From positions 4,052,029 through 4,116,028 of the forward strand of contig NZ_CP007440.1 in the NCBI RefSeq assembly GCF_001579845.1: a DNA stretch of 64,000 nt, in the 5' to 3' direction. Both the position numbers and the translations under genes were made by a program. The notes under the pieces were generated by a model. It did not search any database. It was not told the DNA's origin and was given only the letters and a program-made list of their open reading frames with translations. This DNA comes from Rhodoplanes sp. Z2-YC6860 (GTDB lineage Bacteria > Pseudomonadota > Alphaproteobacteria > Rhizobiales > Xanthobacteraceae). This document shows, piece after piece, positions 19,282-31,024 of this stretch. The stretch's first letter is position 1; each line of letters begins with the position of its first letter.

Positions 19282-19297
19282 AAACAGACAGATGAGC

Positions 19298-19334
19298 TTA
19301 GAGTCTGATCCAGCTTCGCTGAATCAGACTCTAA
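19298..19334. repeat. Near-perfect 37-base palindrome
   Basis: TTAGAGTCTGAT pairs exactly with ATCAGACTCTAA and, after one mismatch, CAGC pairs with GCTG around a TTC loop. It is a second type of dispersed palindrome, lying in tandem with the one just before it and ahead of the terminator. Confidence 0.75.
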
Positions 19335-19342
19335 CGACAGGG

Positions 19343-19372
19343 CGCCCGGCCATCAGCCGGGCGTCTTCTTTT
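19343..19372 (+). terminator. Intrinsic terminator downstream of ssb
   Basis: CGCCCGGC (19343-19350) pairs with GCCGGGCG (19356-19363), followed by TCTTCTTTT. Confidence 0.75.
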
Positions 19373-19448
19373 GCCGAATCCGGAATGCCGGAAGTGTTGG
19401 TAGAATGCTTGGGAGCGATCCGCGGGCAATCATGAGCGGGACTGTTTC

Positions 19449-20747
19449 ATGCGCGTGCTGGTGACCGGGGCCTACGGGCTGATCGGTTCGGCGTGTCTGG
19501 CGAGGCTGCATCGCGACGGCCACGAGGTGACCGGCGCGGGCCGCGACGTCCGCGAGGCGAGCCTGCGCGCGCCCTTCGCCAAATGGATCACCGCCGACTT
19601 CCGCCACCTGACGCTCGCCGGGGACTGGCTGCCGCTGCTTGAAGGCTTCGACGCGGTGGTGAACTGCGTCGGTGTCCTGCAGGACGGCATGCATGACAGC
19701 GTGCAGCGCATCCAAGTGGCCGCGACCACCGCGCTGTTTGCCGCCTGCGAGCGCGCCGGCATCAAGCGCGTGGTGCATATTTCCGCGATCGGCGCCGCGC
19801 GCTCCGCGCCGACCGCGTTTGCCCGCAGCAAGGCCGAGGCCGAGGACAACCTTTCGCGGCGCCAGCTCGACTGGGTGATCCTGCGTCCGGGTCTGGTGCT
19901 CTCGCCCGCGGTCTATGGCGGCACCGCGATGCTGCGCGGCGTTTGCGGCGTTCCGTTCGTGACGCCGGTGCTCGAGCCTGACGCGCGCCTTCAGGTGGTC
20001 AGCGTCGATGACGTCGCGGCCGCGGTGGCGCACAGCCTCACGCCCGACGCCAAGGTGAAGGTCAAATGGGATGTGGCGCATCCCGACGTTCTGACGCTCG
20101 AGACGGTCGTCAGTTCGATCCGCGACTGGCACGGCTTCCGCAAGCGCCCGATCTGGCGCGTGCCGCGCGGTCTCGGCCGGGTCGTGTCGGCGGTCGCCGA
20201 CCTGCTCGGCTATCTCGGCTGGCGCAGCCCCGCGCGCTCGACCGCGGTCCGGCAACTGGCGGCGGGCATCATCGGTGCGCCGCCGCCCTGGATCGCGGCA
20301 ACCGGCATCGAGCCGAAAAGCCTGCAGGCGATCCTGGCTCAGCAGCCGGCGAGCGTGACCGATCGCTGGTTCGCGCGGCTGTTCCTGTTCAAGCCGGTGG
20401 CGATTGCCGGTCTTGCATTGTTCTGGATCGCGACCGGCATCATCACGATGGGCCCGGGCGCGGCGGTGGCGCTCGGCCATCTCAAGACCGCGGGCGTACC
20501 GCCCAGGGTCGCGGGTCCGATGGTGCTCGTCGGCGCGCTATATGACTATTTCATCGGGCTCGGACTGCTGCTGCGACCTGTGGCTCGCATCGTGCTCCAC
20601 ATCATGCTGTGGTCGACGGTGCTCTATCTCGTCGCGGGCTCCGTGCTCGCGCCGCAGCTCTGGACCGATCCGCTCGGGCCGTACCTCAAGATCGTGCCGG
20701 TGCTGATCGCAACGTTGTTCACTCTCGCCATCATGGACGACCGGTAA
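19449..20747 (+). CDS. SDR-family NAD(P)-binding protein fused to DoxX-like membrane domain
   Basis: A 432-residue two-part protein. Residues 1-290 are an atypical short-chain dehydrogenase/epimerase: the nucleotide-binding VTGAYGLIGSA (5-15), VVNCVGVLQ and RPGLVLSP. Residues about 300-432 hold four hydrophobic segments of the DoxX-like type (LFLFKPVAIAGLALFWIATG, VLVGALYDYFIGLGLLL, VLYLVAGSVLAPQLW, VPVLIATLFTLAIM). The substrate is unknown; NAD(P)-linked membrane redox is suggested. It is followed after 22 bp by a DUF2269 membrane gene on the same strand, a known pairing, so the two likely act together. Confidence 0.85.
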   Translation: MRVLVTGAYGLIGSACLARLHRDGHEVTGAGRDVREASLRAPFAKWITADFRHLTLAGDWLPLLEGFDAVVNCVGVLQDGMHDSVQRIQVAATTALFAACERAGIKRVVHISAIGAARSAPTAFARSKAEAEDNLSRRQLDWVILRPGLVLSPAVYGGTAMLRGVCGVPFVTPVLEPDARLQVVSVDDVAAAVAHSLTPDAKVKVKWDVAHPDVLTLETVVSSIRDWHGFRKRPIWRVPRGLGRVVSAVADLLGYLGWRSPARSTAVRQLAAGIIGAPPPWIAATGIEPKSLQAILAQQPASVTDRWFARLFLFKPVAIAGLALFWIATGIITMGPGAAVALGHLKTAGVPPRVAGPMVLVGALYDYFIGLGLLLRPVARIVLHIMLWSTVLYLVAGSVLAPQLWTDPLGPYLKIVPVLIATLFTLAIMDDR

Positions 20748-20769
20748 CAGCTGAGGGGAGCGCGGCGCG

Positions 20770-21240
20770 ATGGCCCATCTCTATCTCACGCTGAAGCTCA
20801 TCCATATCCTTGGCTCCGCGGTGCTGTTCGGCACCGGCCTCGGCATCGCCTTCTTCATGTTCATGGCTCATCGCAGTGGCGATGCCGCAGCGGTTGCGCA
20901 CACCGCGCGCACCGTGGTGATCGCCGACGCGGTGTTCACCGCCACCGCGGTGGTGATCCAGCCGCTGACCGGCTGGGGCCTGATGGCGATGACCGGCGTG
21001 CCGATCACCGCATTCTGGATCAGAGCCGCGCTGGTGCTCTACATCTTCGTCGGCCTGTGCTGGCTGCCGGTCGTATGGATTCAGCTTCGGATGCGGGATA
21101 TCGCGGCGGAAGCGGTTCGCAGGGGCAAGGCGCTGCCGGCGCGCTACCACCGCTATTTCCAGATCTGGTTCTGGCTCGGCTGGCCGGCCTTCATCGGCGT
21201 GATCGCGATTTTCGCGCTGATGCTGTGGAAGCCGCGATGA
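20770..21240 (+). CDS. DUF2269 integral membrane protein
   Basis: A 156-residue protein with four predicted membrane segments (about 9-30, 46-66, 80-102, 132-153). The opening LTLKLIHILGSAVLFGTGLG is typical for DUF2269, a family of unknown function. GGGGAG stands ahead of the ATG. It is co-directional with the SDR-DoxX gene 22 bp upstream and shares a likely transcript with it and possibly with the copper genes below. Confidence 0.88.
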   Translation: MAHLYLTLKLIHILGSAVLFGTGLGIAFFMFMAHRSGDAAAVAHTARTVVIADAVFTATAVVIQPLTGWGLMAMTGVPITAFWIRAALVLYIFVGLCWLPVVWIQLRMRDIAAEAVRRGKALPARYHRYFQIWFWLGWPAFIGVIAIFALMLWKPR

Positions 21241-21353
21241 CAGCACGGCAATTGTCGTTCGCGCGTGAAACGAGCGCATGTCTGACTGGTCAACCTGCCA
21301 TCGAGGGGGCGCAAACACCGACAAATGGTGCCTTCGACAAACGGGAGATCGTG

Positions 21354-21881
21354 ATGATGCTGTCGAGATCGAGCCTGTCTTTCCTCATCGCCGCTTGCGT
21401 GCTCGTGCCATCGGCGCAAGCGCACATCACGCTGGAAAAGCCGGAGGCCGCGGTAGCGGCGCCCTACAAGGCGGTGTTTCGCGTCCCCCACGGCTGCGGC
21501 GATTCCCCGACTGTGAAAATTCGCATCCGGATTCCCCAAGGTGTGATCGGCGTTAAGCCGATGCCGAAGCCGGGCTGGCAGCTCGAAACGGTCAAAGCCA
21601 AGTACGACAAGCCGTACAAAATGTTCCACAACGCGCTCACCGAAGGCGTCCGCGAGGTGACATGGACCGGCAAGCTTGCGGACGACAACTACGATGAGTT
21701 CGTGTTGTCGACCTATCTGACTGACGAACTCAAGCCGGGCACGACCCTGTATTTCCCGGTGGTGCAGGAGTGCGAGAAGGGCGTGCACCGCTGGATCGAA
21801 ATCCCCGAAGCCGGCAAGACGGCCGCTGATCTTCCCGAGTCTGCGCCCGGTCTCAAGCTCGTGCCGGCGCAACGTCCGTAG
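21354..21881 (+). CDS. ycnI: YcnI/DUF1775 periplasmic copper-binding protein
   Basis: A 175-residue protein with a signal peptide ending AQA (about residue 23), so the mature chain begins with His (HITLEKPEAAV). A histidine N-terminus and a following Glu are the copper-binding residues known for YcnI. The conserved FRVPHGCGDSPT and the second cysteine in QECEKGVHRW are present. It probably delivers or holds copper in the periplasm for the CopCD protein encoded 14 bp downstream. The ATG at 21354 has GGGAG six bases ahead; a longer in-frame extension to 21057 overlaps the previous gene and is rejected. Confidence 0.9.
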   Translation: MMLSRSSLSFLIAACVLVPSAQAHITLEKPEAAVAAPYKAVFRVPHGCGDSPTVKIRIRIPQGVIGVKPMPKPGWQLETVKAKYDKPYKMFHNALTEGVREVTWTGKLADDNYDEFVLSTYLTDELKPGTTLYFPVVQECEKGVHRWIEIPEAGKTAADLPESAPGLKLVPAQRP

Positions 21882-21895
21882 CACTCGGGTCAGCG

Positions 21896-23479
21896 ATGGT
21901 CTCACGCGGCGCTGCCATTGTGCTCGGAGTTCTGCTGGCGCTCATAACCGCGTCTGCGGCCTGGGCCCATGCCACCCTGGTCGGCAGTGAACCGGCCGAC
22001 CGCGCGATGGTGCCGGAGTCCCCGCCGGCCGTTACGCTCCAGTTCAACGAGCCGGTCTCGCCTGTCTCCATCGTGCTCGTCGGTCCCAATGGCGCGTCCA
22101 GCACCTTGAAGGGGGTGACGGCGAAAGATGAGACGCTGACGGTCGCGATGCCCGGGGCGTTGGCGAAAGGCACGCACCTGTTGAGCTGGCGCGTGATCTC
22201 GGCCGATGGGCATCCGGTGTCCGGCACCGTCATGTTCTCGATCAAGGAGGCGAGCGCGGAGCCTCCGATGCAGCCACAATTCGAGATGGATCGTGGGCTG
22301 CTCGCGGGCATCTGGCTCTGCAAGCTCGCGCTCTATTGCGCCCTGATGTTCGGGATCGGCGGCGCCTTCTACGCGGCCTTCATCGCCACGGGGCCGCTCC
22401 CTGCGCGCTGCACGGTCTGGCTTTCCGTCCTGCTGTTGGGTGGCCTCGTCGCAACCGTGCTTTCGGTTGGATTCCAGGGTGTGGACCTCGCCAATCTACC
22501 GCCGTTGGAGATGCGCCGCCCCGATGTCTGGATCGGCGGACTGCGGACCTCCTACGGAACGACGGCCGTCATCGCCGCGGCAGCCCTCATCCTGGGTCTG
22601 CTTGCGCTTCGTGGCGGATCGCAGCGCAAGCTTGCCGCGGCACTCGCAATTGCCGGCGTGGGCGTGGCTCTCGCATCCAGCGGACATGCCGCGTCGGCTG
22701 CGCCGCAATTCCTGACACGTCCGGCGGTGTTCCTGCACGGCATGTCGGTTGCATTCTGGCTCGGCGCTCTGATTCCGCTCCTGGCGAGCCTGCACCTGCG
22801 CCGCGAGCGGGACTTGCTGAGATTCTCGCGGGTCATTCCGGCAGGGATCGCTGTGCTCGTTGCGACGGGCGTCGTGCTGTCCGTGGTCCAACTTGAAACG
22901 CTCGATGCGCTTTGGACAACCCGATACGGCATGGTCTGGGACGCAAAGATCGCAGCCGTGCTCGTGCTGCTCGGCCTCGGCGCCTGCAACCGCTACGCCC
23001 TGACACCCAGAATCGTACACGGCGAGCCTGCGGCGGCCGGCCGGATGTCGGCGTCCATCAGGATCGAACTTGTCTTGGCCTTGGCCATCCTGGCTGTTGT
23101 CGCGGCGTGGCGATTTACCCAGCCGCCGCGCGCCATCCATGCGGCGGCGAGTGCGCCGACCCAGGTGCACATCCACACCGCGAAAGCGATGGCCGATGTG
23201 AGATTGGAGCCCGCGGCTGGCGGACTGCACACCGCGACACTCGCGATCTGGAACGGCGACTTTGCGCCGTTGGCGGCCAAGGAAGTGGCGCTGGTGCTGG
23301 CGAAGCCCGATGCGGGAATCGAGCCGCTGCGATTTCCCGCGGTTCATGTGGCGGAATCGACCTGGCGGGTCGATGGCGTGAATATTCCGATCAAGGGACG
23401 TTGGCGTGTCCGCGTGGAGATTCTGATCGACGATTTCGACAAGGTTTCGATCGACGAGGACGTCGAATTTCCACGATAG
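21896..23479 (+). CDS. ycnJ: CopC-CopD fusion (YcnJ-like) copper uptake protein
   Basis: A 527-residue fusion. After a signal peptide (AWA-H) the CopC domain begins with the copper-ligand histidine (HATLVGSEPADRAMV, mature residue 1) and includes the conserved RVISADGHPVSG and a closing strand to about residue 122. From about residue 135 eight or so membrane segments form the CopD domain (GIWLCKLALYCALMFGIGGA ... VLVLLGLGACNRYAL). A 100-residue soluble C-terminus with HIHTAKAMADVRL follows. It is expected to move copper across the inner membrane, working with YcnI. Confidence 0.9.
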   Translation: MVSRGAAIVLGVLLALITASAAWAHATLVGSEPADRAMVPESPPAVTLQFNEPVSPVSIVLVGPNGASSTLKGVTAKDETLTVAMPGALAKGTHLLSWRVISADGHPVSGTVMFSIKEASAEPPMQPQFEMDRGLLAGIWLCKLALYCALMFGIGGAFYAAFIATGPLPARCTVWLSVLLLGGLVATVLSVGFQGVDLANLPPLEMRRPDVWIGGLRTSYGTTAVIAAAALILGLLALRGGSQRKLAAALAIAGVGVALASSGHAASAAPQFLTRPAVFLHGMSVAFWLGALIPLLASLHLRRERDLLRFSRVIPAGIAVLVATGVVLSVVQLETLDALWTTRYGMVWDAKIAAVLVLLGLGACNRYALTPRIVHGEPAAAGRMSASIRIELVLALAILAVVAAWRFTQPPRAIHAAASAPTQVHIHTAKAMADVRLEPAAGGLHTATLAIWNGDFAPLAAKEVALVLAKPDAGIEPLRFPAVHVAESTWRVDGVNIPIKGRWRVRVEILIDDFDKVSIDEDVEFPR

Positions 23480-23567
23480 GGCTTGAATGGTGCCGGGGGC
23501 GCTGTGGAAGCCGCACTCGCGACACGTTCCAGGCGTAGCACGCTTCAAGTGTAAGCAGGGCGCCACC

Positions 23568-24224
23568 ATGTCCTGGCCCGTGAAACTCGCAGCCGTCGCC
23601 ATTAGTACACTGATGTATCTCGCGCTGGCCGTGATCGGTTGGGGCGGGCTTTCCGCGTTCTTCGCCAACCCGGCGCGCACCGCGCTCGTGGTCGTGTTCC
23701 TGGTGCTGTCCGTCGCAGGCCTCTTTGCCGGCGGCAACCTGAGTTCCGGCATCCAGGAGGATCGCGGCAACCGATGGGTGCTGATCGCCTTTGCGATCAT
23801 CAGCATTCTGCATGGATGGCTGCCGGCCTATACCGACCGCATCGGGTTCTGGACCGTCGACGGCGATACAGTCCGCTGGACCGGCGTGATCCTCGCTGCC
23901 GTTGGCGGCGCGCTCAGGCTTTGGCCGGTCTACGTGCTTGGCAACCGTTTCAGCGGGCTGGTCGCGATCCAGGAGGGCCATACGCTGGTCACGACGGGCA
24001 TCTACAGCGCCATCCGCAACCCGAGCTATCTGGGCCTGCTCATCAACATGTTCGGCTGGTCGCTGGCGTTCCGCTCGGTCGCAGGCGTCCTGCTGACGGC
24101 TCTGATGCTGATCCCGCTCGTCGTGCGCATGAACTCCGAGGAGCGGCTGCTGCAATCGCAGTTCGGCGCCGAATACGAGGCCTATCGCAGCCGGACGGCG
24201 CGGCTCATTCCCGGGCTCTATTGA
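23568..24224 (+). CDS. Isoprenylcysteine carboxyl methyltransferase-family protein
   Basis: A 218-residue membrane protein with about five hydrophobic segments. The C-terminal half has the family pattern: [20 protein letters not shown] (RHPxY-type SAM-binding region), then a membrane hairpin, then [20 protein letters not shown]. Bacterial members methylate unknown small or protein substrates with S-adenosylmethionine. It is 88 bp after the CopCD gene on the same strand. Confidence 0.85.
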   Translation: MSWPVKLAAVAISTLMYLALAVIGWGGLSAFFANPARTALVVVFLVLSVAGLFAGGNLSSGIQEDRGNRWVLIAFAIISILHGWLPAYTDRIGFWTVDGDTVRWTGVILAAVGGALRLWPVYVLGNRFSGLVAIQEGHTLVTTGIYSAIRNPSYLGLLINMFGWSLAFRSVAGVLLTALMLIPLVVRMNSEERLLQSQFGAEYEAYRSRTARLIPGLY

Positions 24225-24320
24225 TTTACCGCCCACCAGGATGGGGCGCGCTTGGTCTGGACTATTGGGGGCCGACCTGCCAAGGATTACCGGTGCTTGC
24301 CACCTAGTCTCCGGCGACAC

Positions 24321-24360
24321 AAGCCCGTGCCACCTGGCCGTGGTACGGGCTTTCTATTTT
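24321..24360 (+). promoter_or_regulatory. Terminator-like hairpin in the leader of the cold-shock gene
   Basis: AAGCCCGTGCCAC (24321-24333) pairs with GTGGTACGGGCTT (24340-24352), 13 pairs with one G-U, followed by TTTCTATTTT. It ends only 22 bases before the csp start. It may terminate the upstream gene, or act as an attenuator or temperature-sensing leader element of csp. Confidence 0.6.
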
Positions 24361-24381
24361 GCCAACGACAGGGAGCTTTTC

Positions 24382-24585
24382 GTGGCAACAGGTACTGTGA
24401 AGTGGTTCAACCCGACCAAGGGTTACGGTTTCATTCAGCCTCAGGGCGGCGGCAAGGACGTGTTCGTGCACATCTCCGCGGTTGAGCGTGCGGGTCTCAG
24501 CACGCTGAACGAAGGCGCTCAGGTGGAGTACGAAATCGTCGCAAATCGCGGCAAGGAATCGGCCGAGAATTTGAAGGTTCGTTAA
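24382..24585 (+). CDS. cspA: Cold-shock domain protein (CspA family)
   Basis: A 67-residue single cold-shock domain with both RNA-binding motifs: KGYGFIQP (RNP1 type) and VFVHIS (RNP2). It acts as an RNA/single-stranded DNA chaperone. Translation starts at GTG 24382 with GGGAG six bases ahead; GTG starts are common in rhizobial csp genes. A hairpin sits in its leader and a strong terminator follows the stop. Confidence 0.96.
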   Translation: MATGTVKWFNPTKGYGFIQPQGGGKDVFVHISAVERAGLSTLNEGAQVEYEIVANRGKESAENLKVR

Positions 24586-24590
24586 GCCAA

Positions 24591-24615
24591 AAGCCCCGGT
24601 TCGCCGGGGCTTTTT
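24591..24615 (+). terminator. Intrinsic terminator of csp
   Basis: AAGCCCCGG / CCGGGGCTT with a TTCG loop and a following TTT run, six bases after the stop. Confidence 0.92.
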
Positions 24616-24898
24616 CCGATCGACTGGCAGCAGCCCCGCGCTCGCGAAGATCGGCGGGGCTCGCTTTCAACGGAAGGTCCCTTGGACCTGCCTCTGTCGT
24701 CGGGACGACGCTCTGGCCGATTTTCTTTCCGTTGCCCCAGTGGCGCGCGACTGAGAATTGAACTTCATCGCGCGGTCGAAATTTCGCATTCATACCTTGC
24801 AGCCTCGCGGGACGACATGGTTCCCGGGCGCGGTAGCCTCATCGCGGGAATGGGTTTGTCACCTCAGCCAGCCTGGGTGATCCGGCTGTCGCCGCGCG
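24616..24898. other. Intergenic region without recognised gene
   Basis: 283 bp between the csp terminator and the end of marC. A short inverted repeat AGGTCC-CTT-GGACCT (around 24675) is the only structure seen. The open frames here overlap csp or marC in other phases. Confidence 0.5.
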
Positions 24899-25537
24899 TC
24901 AATGCAAGCCTTGCGCCCCGAGCGCGGCGCGGACGCCATCGATCACATATTGCACGGCAAGCGCCGCGAGGATCACGCCGAGCAGCCGCGACAGCACCAC
25001 GTTGCCGGTGACGCCCAGCAGCTTGCCGAGGCGGTCGGCAGCGGCGAAGCAGACGAAACAGATCGCGATCACGACGACGACGGTGAGCATCAGCAGGGCC
25101 AGGAACTCCGGCCGGTAGTTGGCCTGGCCGGCAAGCAGGATGGTTGCCGTGATTGCGCCGGGCCCGGCCATCAGCGGAATGGCGAGCGGGAAGGCCGCCA
25201 TGTTGTGCAGGTGCTCCTCCGCGGCCTGCTCGGCGTCCTGCGTGGCGTGCTTGAGGCGCAGCCCCAGCACCATCTCGGCCGCCACCAGGAACAGCAGCAG
25301 CCCGCCGGCAATGCGGAATGCCGGCAGCGAGATGCCGAGTCCGCGCAGCAGCCAGTCGCCGAAAAACGCGGTGCCGATCAGGATGCCGCCCGCGATCAGC
25401 GAAGCGCGGAGCGCGATCTCACGGCGGAATTTTTGCGAGACACCGTCGGTGACGCCGAGAAAGGTCGGCACCAGCCCGACGGGATCGACCACGACCAGCA
25501 GTGTCACCAACGCGGAAATCATGAACTCGAACGGCAT
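24899..25537 (-). CDS. marC: MarC family integral membrane protein
   Basis: A 212-residue protein with six hydrophobic segments and the two-fold repeat layout of the MarC/UPF0056 family: ALVTLLVVVDPVGLVPTFLG near the start and AFPLAIPLMAGPGAITATIL in the second half. Transport substrate is unknown; the old link to multiple antibiotic resistance has not held up. It is divergent from gyrA, a neighbourhood typical of rhizobia. Confidence 0.93.
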   Translation of the reverse strand: MPFEFMISALVTLLVVVDPVGLVPTFLGVTDGVSQKFRREIALRASLIAGGILIGTAFFGDWLLRGLGISLPAFRIAGGLLLFLVAAEMVLGLRLKHATQDAEQAAEEHLHNMAAFPLAIPLMAGPGAITATILLAGQANYRPEFLALLMLTVVVVIAICFVCFAAADRLGKLLGVTGNVVLSRLLGVILAALAVQYVIDGVRAALGAQGLH

Positions 25538-25772
25538 GATGCGACCCTAAGCGGGGCGCGCTTTCCGGTCCATCTTTTGCGCGTTGGGCTGTGGACTTGA
25601 GTCGTTCTGCCATACATGCGGCAAACGCCGAAAAACGTCGGCTTAAGCTATTGAAATCACGGCATGAAATCTTACGTATGACAGGCTCTTTAAGGTGGTC
25701 TCACCGCTTTGAATCAGCTATGAAAATCGCAGCAGAATCGCTGCGGAACTTTGTTCCCTTGATCCAGGATGT

Positions 25773-28526
<2,754 letters not shown>

Positions 28527-28547
28527 CCGCCGTTCCTGTCGAGCCGC

Positions 28548-28883
28548 TCAATAGCCGTAGGCCGGGCCGATGGCGTAGCGCTGTGCGTCGTCCGTCTCCC
28601 ACCATGGCGCCGGCTGAGCGTGGAACGGCCGGTCGGAAACGATGGTGTTGGTGTAATGCGGCCGCCAGTCGTATTGGCTGTAGTACGGCCGGTACGCTCG
28701 GTAATAATAGCGTGGCGGCTCGACCGCACAGGCGCCGTTACAGGTCCTCGCAGTGGAACCGATTGCGCCGTGCTTGGGTGCAGGGTGCACGGCAAGTGAA
28801 GTGGCCTGAACCGGCGCACCGCTTGACGCGAGCAGGACCATCACACACGCCGTTCCTGCAGCCGTCCACACGCCTTTCAACAT
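28548..28883 (-). CDS. Small secreted Tyr/Pro-rich protein
   Basis: A 111-residue protein with a signal peptide ending near VQA-T (about residue 27). The mature part has two cysteines (TCNGACAVEPP) and is rich in Tyr, Arg and Pro (RYYYRAYRPYYSQYDWRP), ending IGPAYGY. Proteins of this composition are frequent in rhizobia and uncharacterised. GGAGAG precedes the ATG. It is convergent with gyrA, 21 bp away. Confidence 0.75.
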   Translation of the reverse strand: MLKGVWTAAGTACVMVLLASSGAPVQATSLAVHPAPKHGAIGSTARTCNGACAVEPPRYYYRAYRPYYSQYDWRPHYTNTIVSDRPFHAQPAPWWETDDAQRYAIGPAYGY

Positions 28884-28969
28884 TGCTCTCTCCTCTGCGA
28901 TGCGGTTGAGCAACGCGAAGAGTGTCCGTTGGTTGCATGGACGACGCAACGGCTTTTCACGAGCCTCGT

Positions 28970-29938
28970 TCAGTCCTCCTTCAGCCCGAGCGCCGTAACG
29001 ATCGGGCCCCATTTTTCGGTGTCGGCCTTGATGACAGTCGCGAGCGCCTCGGGCCCGCCACCGCGCGGTTCTGCGCCAAGCCGCTTGAATGTCTCAAGCA
29101 TCGAGGGCTCTTTCAGCGCGTCGTTCACCGCGGCGTTCAAGCGCGCGACGATGGCGGATGGCGTGGCCTTCGGCGCGAGCAGTGCGGTCCAGGCGCCGGT
29201 CGTGACCGTCGGATAGCCGAGTTCCGGCATCGCGGGCACATCGGGCAGTTCGTCGAAGCGCTTTGGCGCGATCATCGCGAGCGCCCTGAGCTTGCCGTCG
29301 CGAATGAAGGGCAGCGACGTGCCGATGGTGTCGAACGTGATCGGCACCTGGCCGGCCACCACGTCGGCGAGCGCCGGCCCGCCGCCTTTGTAGGGCACGT
29401 GGGTGATCTCGGTGCCGGTGAGTTTCTTGAACAGCTCCGCCGTGAGATGCGGCAGCGTACCGGCGCCGCCGGTCGAGTAGTTGAGCTTGCCGGGATTGGC
29501 CTTGGCGTAGGCGACAAGCTCGGCAACCGTCTTGAACGGCGCCGACGGGTTCGCGACCATCACCATCGGCTGCTCGCTGACGATCGCGACCGGCGCAAAA
29601 TCGGCCGCCGTGTAGCCAGCATTGCTCCGGAGCATCGGGCTCATCACCAGGCCGCTCGCCGCGGTGTAGATCAGCGTGTAGCCGTCGGGATCGGCAATGG
29701 CCGCAGCCTTCGAGCCGAGCGTGTTGCCGGCGCCGGCCCGGTTCTCGACCACCACCGGCTGGCCGAGAAGAGGTGGCAGCGCATTCGCAATCACCCGCGC
29801 CATGGTGTCGACCGGCCCGCCCGCGGGCGTCGGCACGATCACGCGGATGGTTCGGCTCGGATAGGTCTCGGCGAAGGCGGCGTGTGCCGGCAGGCCAAGC
29901 GCCGCAACGGCGCCCAGCAGAACGCGTCTCGTCAACAT
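28970..29938 (-). CDS. Bug/TctC-family tripartite tricarboxylate transporter receptor protein
   Basis: A 322-residue periplasmic solute-binding protein. The signal peptide (MLTRRVLLGAVAALGLPAHAAFA) is followed by the family opening YPSRTIRVIVPTPAGGPVDT and the mid-motif VVVENRAGAGNTLGSKA. Members bind small carboxylates or amides for TctAB permeases, but no tctA or tctB lies nearby, as is usual for the expanded orphan Bug families. It ends the minus-strand run of binding proteins and follows the 30-kb Pht5-like gene by 51 bp. Confidence 0.92.
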   Translation of the reverse strand: MLTRRVLLGAVAALGLPAHAAFAETYPSRTIRVIVPTPAGGPVDTMARVIANALPPLLGQPVVVENRAGAGNTLGSKAAAIADPDGYTLIYTAASGLVMSPMLRSNAGYTAADFAPVAIVSEQPMVMVANPSAPFKTVAELVAYAKANPGKLNYSTGGAGTLPHLTAELFKKLTGTEITHVPYKGGGPALADVVAGQVPITFDTIGTSLPFIRDGKLRALAMIAPKRFDELPDVPAMPELGYPTVTTGAWTALLAPKATPSAIVARLNAAVNDALKEPSMLETFKRLGAEPRGGGPEALATVIKADTEKWGPIVTALGLKED

Positions 29939-29989
29939 GTTGACTTCCTTTGGGTCGTTTCCTCGTCGTCGCTTGTTTTTATTGTCGTT

Positions 29990-30988
29990 TCAAAGGTCCA
30001 TCGTGCTGGGGGCGAAAATCTCCTGAAGCGGCACGCGGCGTTTCGCCAGCCCCTGTTCGTGGACGTATTGGGTGATGGTCTCGAGTACGTTGCGGTTCGA
30101 CGTCACGCCGTAGACCATCGGGTCGGTGGCGAGCGCTTTGCGCACATCGTCGCCGATCAGGCCGGGTTCGTAGTGCCGGTGCAGCGCCGTGTCGCGTGCC
30201 GTCAGCACCGCGGCGCGGGCCTTCCTGAAGGCGTTGAAGATGTTCAGCGCCGCCCACGGATAGCGCTCGTGGAGCGAACGCCGGATCACCATGCCATGGT
30301 TGATCTGATAGATGCCGGTCTTCTTGAAGTATCGCGCGCCTTCGGTCTTGTGATCGAACAGCGGCCGGAAGCGGTCGTCCTTGGAGAGATCGATGCGGCT
30401 CCTATCGACCAGGTTTGGATTGGTGAGATAGAGCAGGGTGGCGTCGAGCTCGCCCTTGACCATCATCTCGCCGATGTTGGTGCTCGCCGGAATCTGATGC
30501 ACGGTGACGCCGTCCGGCGCCTTGAAGCCGGTTGCGCCGCCGTGGCTGGTCTCGGGCGTGCGCTCCATGTGCCATTCGATATCGCGCGGATGCACGCCGA
30601 ATTCGTGCTGCAGCACGCCGCGGCCCCAGATCGCCGCGGTCTGCTGATACTCCGGCACGCCGACGCGCTTGCCCTTGAGGTCTTCCGGCTTGGTGATGCC
30701 CGAGGCGACGCGAACCAGCGCTCGAAGATGGAAGAACTCGCGCGTGGTGAACACCGGGATCGCGATCCACGGCGTCGGTCCCTGCGATGTCGCAATGGTC
30801 AGCGACGACATCGACATTTCCGAGACGTCGAATTCGGCGAACTTCAATTGCCGCCAGAACATCTCGGACGGATGCAGCGCGGTCGGATAAAGCTTGATGC
30901 CGTCCGGCATGAATTCGCCGTCGAGAATAGCCTGCGTGTTCTCGTTGCGCGACAGCGCGATGCTGAGCTCGAGCTTGGTGTCAGACAT
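29990..30988 (-). CDS. Substrate-binding-like protein related to 4,5-dihydroxyphthalate decarboxylase
   Basis: A 332-residue protein of the periplasmic-binding-protein fold without a signal peptide. Sequence features such as ALSRNENTQAILDGEF, FDVSEMSMSSL, IAIPVFTTREFFH and RVGVPEYQQTAAIWGRG place it with the group annotated as 4,5-dihydroxyphthalate decarboxylase (Pht5) or ABC substrate-binding proteins. It may therefore be a cytoplasmic decarboxylase of an aromatic diacid rather than a transporter part. It lies within the cluster of binding proteins, 51 bp before the TctC gene. Confidence 0.82.
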   Translation of the reverse strand: MSDTKLELSIALSRNENTQAILDGEFMPDGIKLYPTALHPSEMFWRQLKFAEFDVSEMSMSSLTIATSQGPTPWIAIPVFTTREFFHLRALVRVASGITKPEDLKGKRVGVPEYQQTAAIWGRGVLQHEFGVHPRDIEWHMERTPETSHGGATGFKAPDGVTVHQIPASTNIGEMMVKGELDATLLYLTNPNLVDRSRIDLSKDDRFRPLFDHKTEGARYFKKTGIYQINHGMVIRRSLHERYPWAALNIFNAFRKARAAVLTARDTALHRHYEPGLIGDDVRKALATDPMVYGVTSNRNVLETITQYVHEQGLAKRRVPLQEIFAPSTMDL

Positions 30989-31024
30989 GGATGGACTCGG
31001 CTTGGACGCGTTGCATTTGGATAC

